In this document: in pieces, positions 1-7,254 of the stretch
Position numbering within the stretch: the first letter of the stretch is position 1
Layout: each line of letters begins with the position of its first letter
Assembly (NCBI RefSeq): GCF_946886695.1
Contig: NZ_CAMPJD010000086.1
Span: 1-7,254 of the forward strand
Origin: an uncultured Pseudoxanthomonas sp.
Lineage (GTDB): Bacteria; Pseudomonadota; Gammaproteobacteria; Xanthomonadales; Xanthomonadaceae
Direction: 5' to 3'
Length of the DNA: 7,254 nt
Translations under genes and position numbers: made by a program
The notes under the pieces: model-generated
The model's input: only the letters and a program-made list of their open reading frames with translations
The model's database searches: none
Told to the model about the DNA's origin: nothing

Positions 1-193
1 GGTGGGACATGCGGGTCTCGTGGGGCGAGGGAGGAGGCGGGATAAAGTCTATCGCTATATTGCGATGAAGCGATATATTAGCCGCCGCTGCGGGCCGTGT
101 GTCATCTCTGCTGTCCATCACCTTATGCCGTCGCGTCATATGGCCCTCGCGGTGGCGTGCTCCATCCTGTCCTTCTTCCACGAGGTCTTCCCC
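1..193. other. Upstream non-coding region
   Basis: I see no gene here that I can support. The + strand frame that runs into the lipoprotein gene is open back to base 2, but its upstream part (rich in Arg, His and Cys) looks non-coding, and the ribosome-binding site and signal peptide place the start at 194. On the minus strand an ATG lies at 10-8 and would begin a divergent gene leaving the window after two codons; there is no Shine-Dalgarno in front of it, so I do not call it. The only notable content is the inverted repeat at 50-75. Confidence 0.5.
50..75. promoter_or_regulatory. AT-rich inverted repeat, possible operator
   Basis: TATCGCT (50-56) and AGCGATA (69-75) form a perfect 7-base inverted repeat with a 12-base spacer. 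Nested inside is a second one, TCGC (52-55) / GCGA (62-65). The stretch 41-80 is far more AT-rich than anything around it, as expected for a promoter or operator. Its ATCGCTATAT half-site recalls ModE sites and the AT-rich palindromes bound by PadR or ArsR family repressors, but the half-site spacing does not fit the ModE consensus as I remember it. No convincing -35/-10 pair with normal spacing is visible. It may serve the lipoprotein gene at 194 or a divergent gene off the left edge. The regulator is unknown. Confidence 0.4.
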
Positions 194-667
194 ATGTCCC
201 ATCGTGTTGTCTGGTTGCTGGTCCTTCTCGCGCTGGCCGGATGTGCGTCCACGCCGCCCGTCGCGCCGGCCCCTGCCACGACCGCCGCGCTGGAAGGCGA
301 TGCGCTGCGTCCGGCCAGCGCGAACGGCTGGGTGCGCAGCGAGCTGTACTTCGGCGTGGGGGAAGAGACGGGGCCGGCCGACCGTCCCCAGGCCGAGCCC
401 ATCACCGAGGCGACGTGGCGCGCCTTCCTCGACAAGGAAGTGACCGCGCGCTTCCCGGACGGCCTGACCGTGTTCGACGCCTACGGCCAGTGGCTGTTCC
501 GCGGTGCAGGCGAGCCGAACCGCCTGAAGACTAAGGTGCTCGTCGTACTGCATGAAGACACGCCGCAGCGTCGCGCCGACATCGAGGCGATCCGCCTGGC
601 CTGGAAGCAAGCCACCGGGCATCAGTCGGTGCTGTGGTCGCGCCACGCGGTGGACGTATCGTTCTGA
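194..667 (+). CDS. DUF3574 domain lipoprotein
   Basis: A 157-residue protein of unknown function, predicted to be a lipid-anchored envelope protein. Residues 1-17 form a lipoprotein signal: a short basic N-region (His3, Arg4), a hydrophobic core and a lipobox LAGC with the modified Cys at position 17. A Pro/Ala-rich linker follows (about 20-45). Residues 46-157 resemble DUF3574: a WVRSELYFG start (46-54), a conserved RFPDGLTVFDAYGQW block (86-100), then a strand resembling the family's 'K-V-V-hydrophobic' segment and a C-terminal helix. The ATG at 194 is chosen because GAGGT (182-186) sits eight bases upstream and because it places the lipobox correctly; an in-frame ATG at 125 would bury the signal peptide. 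After Cys17 comes Ala-Ser rather than Asp at +2, so outer-membrane sorting is plausible. The gene stands alone. The role is unknown; the domain call is by recognition only. Confidence 0.85.
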   Translation: MSHRVVWLLVLLALAGCASTPPVAPAPATTAALEGDALRPASANGWVRSELYFGVGEETGPADRPQAEPITEATWRAFLDKEVTARFPDGLTVFDAYGQWLFRGAGEPNRLKTKVLVVLHEDTPQRRADIEAIRLAWKQATGHQSVLWSRHAVDVSF

Positions 668-678
668 GGCGATCTGCT

Positions 679-718
679 CCTTCCCCCCGCATGCGGGGGA
701 AGGCTGGGATGGGGGCGA
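679..718 (-). repeat. REP-like palindrome, copy 1
   Basis: A short palindromic repeat starting 11 bases after the lipoprotein stop codon. Its hairpin holds a perfect 16-base palindrome, CCCCCGCATGCGGGGG (684-699), extended outward by CCTT / AAGG with one bulged C. Read on the minus strand it starts TCGCCCCCATCCCAGCC and then enters the hairpin. About 14 of the 18 bases of this head match the head of the copy at 815-855. No T-tract follows, so it is a poor intrinsic terminator, though it may stabilise the 3' end of the lipoprotein mRNA. Confidence 0.7.
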
Positions 719-814
719 GCGCGCGCATGTGGGCCTGCTGTCTGGCCAAAGCATTCCCGGGCGCGTGCGGCGCTGCACTCGGTGTACCTGCGAGTCGGAG
801 ATTGATCGGCTCCG

Positions 815-855
815 TCGCCCTCACCCCAACCCTCCCCCGTGAACGGGGGAGGGGG
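815..855 (+). repeat. REP-like palindrome, copy 2
   Basis: Second member of the same family, in the opposite orientation to the copy at 679-718, so the two heads face each other across 96 bases. The head is TCGCCCTCACCCCAACC. The hairpin pairs CCCTCCCCCGT (830-840) with ACGGGGGAGGG (843-853), eleven perfect base pairs around a GA loop (in practice a nine-pair stem with a six-base loop). Repeats with a CACCCCAACCC head and a C-rich stem are widespread between genes in Xanthomonadales. The 96 bases between the copies (719-814) show no ORF or other signal. The 53 bases from here to the permease ATG are pyrimidine-rich and lack an obvious promoter. Confidence 0.7.
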
Positions 856-908
856 CTTATCCTGTGGTCCGCCATTTCCTCCTTTCCCTTTTCCTTCTTC
901 GGCCTCCC

Positions 909-2492
909 ATGACCGCATCGGCTTCTCCCGTGCGCCGCTGGTTCGTTCCCGGCGACCTCAACGGCTTCTTCGGCCTGGTGGTGGACAACCTGTCCATCCT
1001 CGGCTTCATCGCCGCCGCGTTGATCGGCATCTTCCAGTTTCCGGCCGAGGTGGTGTTCACCCGCATGTTCCCGGGTACCGCGCTGGGCGTGCTGGTCGGC
1101 AACCTGATCTACACGGGGATGGCGCATCGCCTGGCGGCGAAGACCGGGCGCGACGACGTCACGGCGATGCCGCTGGGCCTGGATGCGCCCACCAGCATCG
1201 GCATGGCGCTGCTGGTGCTGGGCCCGGCGTTCGTCGGCTTCAAGCAGGCCGGCCTGGACGAACAGGCGGCGGCTATCGCGACGTGGCAGCTCGGCATGGC
1301 TTCGCTGGTGGTGATGGGCGTGCTGAAGCTGGTGCTGTCGTTCTTCGGCGACGCGGTTACCCGGGCGGTGCCCCGCGCCGGCCTGCTGGGTTCCATCGGG
1401 GGCGCGGCGCTGACGCTGCTGGGCTTCCTGCCGCTGATCGAAACGCTGCGCCAGCCCATCGTCGGCTTCGTCACCTTCGGCCTGCTGCTGTACGTGCTGG
1501 TGGCGAAGGGGAAGCTGCCGGTGAAGATTCCCGGCGTGCTGCTGGCCTTCATCGTCGGCACCACGCTGTACTACGCGCTCGGCCTGTCTGGTTTCGGCGC
1601 ACCCGGCTTCAAGGTGCCCGATGCCGTGCCGCTGGCAGTGACGCTGCCATTGCCCACGCTGGGCTGGCTGGACGGCTTGGCCTATACAGTGCCGTACTTG
1701 CCGCTGCTGCTGCCGTTCGGCCTGCTGATGGTGGTGGGCGGCATCAACGTCAGCGAAAGCGCGCGCGCCGCCGGCGATGACTACCGCACACGCGACGTAC
1801 TGCTGGCCGAAGCGGTGTCCACGCTGGTCGCGGGTTTCTGCGGTGGCGTGGCGCAGACCACGCCGTACATCGGCCAGCCCGCGTACAAGCACATGGGCGC
1901 GCGCAAGGGCTACACGCTGCTGACAGGCCTTTTCATCGGCCTGGGTGGCGTGCTGGGCTACGTGTCGGGCCTGGTGCAGTGGCTGCCGGTGGCGGTGCTG
2001 GCGCCGATCATCGTTTACGTGGGCCTGGACATCACCGTGCAGGCCTTCACCGAAACGCCGCGCAAGCACGCCATCGCGGTGGCGCTGGGCTTCCTGCCGT
2101 CGGTGGCCTACCTGCTGACGATCAAGTTCGGCAATCCGGCGTGGATCGCACCCGACCGTTTCACCGGCCTGTACGAAGGCGTGGACGGGCACGGCCTGCC
2201 GGACCTGGCCACCATCGTGACGCTGGGCAACGGCTTCATCATCACCGCGATGATCTGGACTACCGCGCTGGTGGCGATGATCGACGGACGCAACGGCCGC
2301 GCCGTCGTCGCGCTGCTGGTGGGTGCGGTGCTGACGCTGTTCGGCATCATCCACTCGGTAGACCCGCGCGGTGGCATCTACCTGCCGTGGGATGTCGAAG
2401 GCCTGCGCGCGACGATCCTGTGGCAGTTCGCCGGGGCCTATGCCGCGCTGGCCGTGCTGCTGGGCGCATTGTCCCTTCAGAAGAAGGCGTAG
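909..2492 (+). CDS. NCS2-family (AzgA-like) permease
   Basis: A 527-residue inner-membrane transporter, hydrophobic along most of its length with about 12-14 membrane segments, as in the NCS2 nucleobase/ascorbate family of proton- or sodium-coupled importers. Visible family-like features are MPLGLDAPTSIGM (87-99), matching the conserved loop-helix region of NCS2 proteins, and the substrate/ion region after the mid-protein helix: INVSES (279-284, Glu283), then QTTPYIGQ (316-323) and a GYTLLTGLFIGLGG helix (334-347). The QTTPY segment differs from classical UraA/UapA motifs, so the substrate (purine, pyrimidine or other) cannot be named. The ATG at 909 precedes WFVPGDLNGFFGL, which looks like the true N-terminus, but no Shine-Dalgarno is visible; an in-frame GTG at 864 has a G-rich stretch from the REP hairpin before it and would add 15 residues. 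It has no partner transport gene and is separated from clpB by a palindrome and a promoter. Confidence 0.8.
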   Translation: MTASASPVRRWFVPGDLNGFFGLVVDNLSILGFIAAALIGIFQFPAEVVFTRMFPGTALGVLVGNLIYTGMAHRLAAKTGRDDVTAMPLGLDAPTSIGMALLVLGPAFVGFKQAGLDEQAAAIATWQLGMASLVVMGVLKLVLSFFGDAVTRAVPRAGLLGSIGGAALTLLGFLPLIETLRQPIVGFVTFGLLLYVLVAKGKLPVKIPGVLLAFIVGTTLYYALGLSGFGAPGFKVPDAVPLAVTLPLPTLGWLDGLAYTVPYLPLLLPFGLLMVVGGINVSESARAAGDDYRTRDVLLAEAVSTLVAGFCGGVAQTTPYIGQPAYKHMGARKGYTLLTGLFIGLGGVLGYVSGLVQWLPVAVLAPIIVYVGLDITVQAFTETPRKHAIAVALGFLPSVAYLLTIKFGNPAWIAPDRFTGLYEGVDGHGLPDLATIVTLGNGFIITAMIWTTALVAMIDGRNGRAVVALLVGAVLTLFGIIHSVDPRGGIYLPWDVEGLRATILWQFAGAYAALAVLLGALSLQKKA

Positions 2493-2513
2493 GGCGGGCC
2501 CTGGCCTGCCGTT

Positions 2514-2564
2514 CCGGGAGTCGCGAAGACGGTGGGCGAGCGCCCACCCTACCGCGTCTCCCGG
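2514..2564. repeat. 51-base imperfect palindrome with GTAG-headed core
   Basis: A large hairpin 21 bases past the permease stop. The outer stem pairs 2514-2525 with 2553-2564: CCGGGAG and CGCG on the left against CGCG and CTCCCGG on the right, eleven pairs with a single T-T mismatch. After a small internal loop (5 and 4 bases) the inner stem GGTGGGCG (2531-2538) pairs with CGCCCACC (2541-2548) around AG. On the minus strand the inner hairpin is directly preceded by GTAG (complement of 2549-2552), the hallmark of the GTAG palindromic elements described in Stenotrophomonas maltophilia. It ends 11 bases before the clpB -35 and has no T-tract, so it could act as a transcription boundary or mRNA 3' stabiliser for the permease rather than a classical terminator. 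Confidence 0.75.
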
Positions 2565-2575
2565 TCTCAAATGGT

Positions 2576-2603
2576 CTTGAAACACCAGCATTTAACCTCA
2601 TCT
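2576..2603 (+). promoter_or_regulatory. Sigma-32 heat-shock promoter of clpB
   Basis: CTTGAAA (2576-2582) matches the sigma-32 -35 consensus exactly. After a 13-base spacer, CCTCATCT (2596-2603) matches the -10 consensus CCCCATNT at all defined positions but the third. Spacing and position, about 50 bases before a heat-shock gene, fit the known control of clpB by RpoH in proteobacteria. The transcript would start near 2610, giving a leader of about 46 bases. No CIRCE element is present, so HrcA control is not indicated. Confidence 0.85.
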
Positions 2604-2650
2604 GAGTAGCATCGGCTGGCATTCGCCGGCCCCTACTTTTCCTGAGGTTA
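2593..2650 (+). promoter_or_regulatory. clpB leader: 5' hairpin and Shine-Dalgarno complement
   Basis: Two structures are visible. Right after the expected transcript start, GGCTGGC (2614-2620) pairs with GCCGGCC (2625-2631) around ATTC: seven pairs, one of them G-U. Enclosing it, TAACCTCA (2593-2600) is perfectly complementary to TGAGGTTA (2643-2650), which contains the clpB Shine-Dalgarno TGAGGT. The upstream arm lies in the spacer and -10 element, so it would be absent from an mRNA started near 2610 but present in read-through RNA from the permease. A regulatory effect is inference only. Confidence 0.4.
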
Positions 2651-2655
2651 TCCCG

Positions 2656-5265
<2,610 letters not shown>

Positions 5266-5495
5266 GTCTTGCCGTCGGGCCGCGTCGGCCGAAGTGGAGG
5301 GATCCGGCATCGGGTGCGGACCATGTATGCGGCCGCACCGCGAAACCAGCCGCGAAGGCTGACGGTCGCGCGGCTGACTCACATTAGCGTCGCGCTATCG
5401 CATTGTCGTTGACAGCGGAGTAGTGTCGGCTCCGGCGCGATGCGGAAAGCGGGGGCTTGTCCGCACTGGCGTCATCCCGGGGGGGAGGAGACGCA
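5266..5495. other. Intergenic region between clpB and the GGDEF-EAL gene
   Basis: These 230 bases hold no gene I can support. Visible structures are a small hairpin, GGCCG (5278-5282) / CGGCC (5286-5290), and an inverted repeat, CAGCCGCG (5347-5354) / CGCGGCTG (5369-5376), with a 14-base spacer; either could help end clpB transcripts, but neither has a T-tract. The direct repeat GGCTGAC occurs at 5357-5363 and 5372-5378. A consensus -35 hexamer TTGACA is at 5409-5414, inside the small dyad TGTC-GTT-GACA (5404-5414), but no -10 lies at 15-19 bases, so I do not call a promoter. A run of seven G (5479-5485) leads into the Shine-Dalgarno of the next gene. Confidence 0.5.
5347..5376. repeat. 8-base inverted repeat downstream of clpB
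   Basis: CAGCCGCG (5347-5354) and CGCGGCTG (5369-5376) are perfect reverse complements separated by 14 bases. This may be a factor-dependent terminator hairpin or an operator for the GGDEF-EAL gene 120 bases downstream. No T-tract follows, and no known regulator motif is recognised. Confidence 0.3.
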
Positions 5496-7254
5496 ATGCT
5501 GGTTTCGCGACGTCGCGCTTGGTGGGTGGACGCGTGTGTGGTCTCGTTCGCGTGCTGGCTACTGCAGGGCGTCAGCGTCGACTACAGCGCGAGCTTCTTC
5601 CATCATGCAGCGCTCTCCGGCGACGCCTCGCTGGTGCATGCACATGCGGGCCTGCTGCTCGGCGTCGCATTGCTGGGTGGCGATCGGCGCGTCCTCGCCA
5701 CGGCCTTCTTCACGAGCTTCCTGCATTGGTGGTGGCGCGCCCGACTGCAGGACCCCCCCGAATCCTATGTGGCGGGCTTCGCCGTCGCGATGGTGCTGCA
5801 GTGGCGCTGGACCGAGTTGTGCGCCCGCTGGGCAGGTGGCCCCTTGCGGGGTGGGCGCCGCCTGAAGGTATCGGGGATGTTCCGCTACGCCGTGGCGGGC
5901 CTGTTCCTTTTTCCCACCGGCTGGACGCTGTTGTCGGCCACCGTCGCCTGGACGCATGGCGAACCATTCGCCGCCGTCGCCAATACGTCGGCGCAGCTGT
6001 GGCTCGCCAAGCACGTGGGGGTGGGCGCGGTCACGCTGCCCTTCCTGCTGCTGTGGACTGACGACTGGTTGCGGCGCACCATGCGCCGCCGCTGGGTGGC
6101 CGTGGTGACCTGGCTGTGCGCAAGCGTGCTGGCTGCGCAGGTGCTGCAAGCGTGGCCCTCCTGGCGGTGGGTGGAACTGGTCTACGACTATCGCGCGCTG
6201 GCCGGCGTGTTGCTGGGCATCGCCATGCTGCTGTGGCGTGTCGAGTACTCCATGCCTTTGCTGACGTCGGTGCACCTGATCCTGCTGCATGGCCTGACCG
6301 ACCAGGCGGGGCAAGCCGCCTCGCCGTCGCAGGTGGTGGGTCTGCTGGCGCACCTGGTCGAATGCAATTTCATGGTGCTGATCCTGGCGGTACTGTTCCT
6401 GCTCAACCGCGAGCGCAAGCACAGGTACCACCATCTCCGCGCGATGTGCCGCCACGACGCGATCAGCGGCCTGGACAACGCCCATGCGCTGCGCGAGGCG
6501 TGGCGCACATCGCCCGCCCGGCCCGCGGTGCTGGGCTTCCTGTTGCTGGACCAGGTCGAGCGCGTGCTGGGAAGCTATGGCTGGCGCGCGCAGTCGCAGC
6601 TGCTGCGGGAGATCGGCAGGGAAATGGTGCCACTGGCGCGTCCCTACCACATGGGGGGCGGGAAGTTCGTGCTGCTGCCGCTCGGAGCCGAACAGGCCGG
6701 GGCCAGTGCCGGGAAGATGGAGGAGATCCTGAGACGGCTGCAGGCGTTCGTGTTCCAGTGGCATGGTGCACAGCTGCGAGTAAGTCCATACCTGGGCGTC
6801 GCACCATGCGACCGGGCGGGCGTAGAGGCACTGGACGAGTGCCTGGCCAATGCGTGCGACGCCGCCCTGCGTGCAAGGGAAGCGGGCGAACACAATCCAT
6901 TGCCCTACGAACCCAGTCCGTCGGGCAGGCCCGATGCGCAGGCACGGCGACATCGGCTGGTCGCCGCCGCCGAGGCGCTGGCCTGCGTGCATGCCGGCAG
7001 GGTGGAGCTTTACGTGCAACCCATCGTAGCCCTGGCCGGCCAGCCTGCGGTGGGGTTCCAGGGCGAGGTCCTGTGCCGGCTGCGCACGGCCCAGGGCAGG
7101 CTGTTGCTCCCCAACGAATTCATCGCCGACCTCGAGGCGGGCGGTCACGCGTCCGAGCTGGACATCGCGGTGATCGAGTGCCTGTTCCAATGGCTGCGGG
7201 CGCACCCGCTCGCGATCCCGCGTATCGCCAGGCTCGGCATCAACCTCAGCGGCA
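5496..7254 (+). CDS. Membrane GGDEF-EAL protein, C-terminus beyond window
   Basis: A c-di-GMP signalling protein, open at the right edge (586 codons visible). Residues 1-303 are a membrane sensor with roughly eight hydrophobic segments; the stretch with SATVAW (147-152) and LPFLLLW (181-187) is reminiscent of MASE1, a tentative call. A GGDEF-like domain follows (about 318-465): its HDAISGLDN entry (320-328) is recognisable, but the signature reads GGGKF (387-391) instead of GGDEF, the inhibitory RxxD is absent and the metal-binding region is eroded, so it should not make c-di-GMP. The EAL domain starts near 485: YVQPI (506-510), GEVLCRL (523-529, Glu524 with EVL in place of EAL), ELD (554-556) and the metal-site Asn583 in GINLS. 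These are compatible with phosphodiesterase activity, but the remaining catalytic residues lie outside the window. The ATG at 5496 has GGAGGAG (5484-5490) upstream and an in-frame stop at 5421. Confidence 0.85.
   Translation, partial: MLVSRRRAWWVDACVVSFACWLLQGVSVDYSASFFHHAALSGDASLVHAHAGLLLGVALLGGDRRVLATAFFTSFLHWWWRARLQDPPESYVAGFAVAMVLQWRWTELCARWAGGPLRGGRRLKVSGMFRYAVAGLFLFPTGWTLLSATVAWTHGEPFAAVANTSAQLWLAKHVGVGAVTLPFLLLWTDDWLRRTMRRRWVAVVTWLCASVLAAQVLQAWPSWRWVELVYDYRALAGVLLGIAMLLWRVEYSMPLLTSVHLILLHGLTDQAGQAASPSQVVGLLAHLVECNFMVLILAVLFLLNRERKHRYHHLRAMCRHDAISGLDNAHALREAWRTSPARPAVLGFLLLDQVERVLGSYGWRAQSQLLREIGREMVPLARPYHMGGGKFVLLPLGAEQAGASAGKMEEILRRLQAFVFQWHGAQLRVSPYLGVAPCDRAGVEALDECLANACDAALRAREAGEHNPLPYEPSPSGRPDAQARRHRLVAAAEALACVHAGRVELYVQPIVALAGQPAVGFQGEVLCRLRTAQGRLLLPNEFIADLEAGGHASELDIAVIECLFQWLRAHPLAIPRIARLGINLSG

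Noticed and set aside
50..75. ModE (molybdate regulator) site
   Set aside because: The half-sites share ATCGCTATAT with ModE sites, but the spacing and the orientation of the TATA parts do not fit, and no molybdenum gene is in view.
679..703. Intrinsic terminator after the lipoprotein gene
   Set aside because: The hairpin is strong but is followed by a G-rich sequence rather than a T-tract; it fits a REP element better.
531..2591. 686-codon minus-strand open frame opposite the permease
   Set aside because: It spans a gene, two repeats and an intergenic gap on the other strand, and its product is dominated by Gln, His and Arg with no recognisable domain.
2631..2650. FourU-type RNA thermometer in the clpB leader
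   Set aside because: TTTT (2637-2640) lies only three bases from the Shine-Dalgarno GAGG (2644-2647), too close to fold back on it.
5409..5414. TTGACA as a sigma-70 -35 for the GGDEF-EAL gene
   Set aside because: No sequence resembling TATAAT occurs 15-19 bases downstream.
5423..6061. + strand 212-codon frame overlapping the start of the GGDEF-EAL gene
   Set aside because: It is out of frame with the supported gene, Arg/Gly-rich, and has no ribosome-binding site.
5559..7205. 548-codon minus-strand open frame opposite the GGDEF-EAL gene
   Set aside because: The + strand frame from 5496 gives a recognisable membrane-GGDEF-EAL protein with a strong Shine-Dalgarno; the antisense product is Gln/His/Pro-rich and resembles nothing.

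Overview
This is a GC-rich bacterial chromosomal window, probably from a gammaproteobacterium of the Xanthomonadales (Lysobacter / Stenotrophomonas / Pseudoxanthomonas type). That placement is inferred from the strongly G/C-ending codon use, the near-identity of ClpB to the gammaproteobacterial form, and the small palindromic repeats: a GTAG-headed hairpin resembling Stenotrophomonas GTAG elements, and a C-rich 'CACCCCAACCC' REP pair. No phylogenetic search could be run.

All four genes read on the + strand. (1) 194-667 encodes a small secreted lipoprotein with a DUF3574 domain. (2) 909-2492 encodes a polytopic permease of the NCS2 (xanthine/uracil/vitamin C, AzgA-like) type with unknown substrate. 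(3) 2656-5265 is clpB, the ClpB/Hsp104 disaggregase, complete with every catalytic residue. (4) 5496 to beyond the window end encodes a membrane-anchored c-di-GMP signalling protein with a degenerate GGDEF domain and an EAL domain whose C-terminal part lies outside the window. This gene is open at the right edge and its reading frame has no stop in the window.

The gaps hold the regulatory content. Bases 1-193 contain an AT-rich operator-like inverted repeat. The gap before the permease holds two copies of one REP family in inverted orientation. The gap before clpB holds a 51-base imperfect palindrome with a GTAG-headed core, then a near-consensus sigma-32 heat-shock promoter, a short leader with a GC-rich hairpin, and a good Shine-Dalgarno. 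Within clpB the second translation start known from E. coli (GTG at codon 149) is preserved with its own ribosome-binding site. The gap after clpB has two small inverted repeats but no clear terminator or promoter.

The genes look like independent transcription units rather than one operon: gaps are 163 to 241 bases, clpB has its own promoter, and the functions (envelope lipoprotein, transport, protein disaggregation, second messenger) do not form a pathway. I see no mobile element, CRISPR array, tRNA or rRNA, and no convincing undescribed multi-gene system. The points most worth checking are the clpB leader architecture, including an 8-base complement to the Shine-Dalgarno inside the promoter -10, and the divergent GGDEF-EAL protein.
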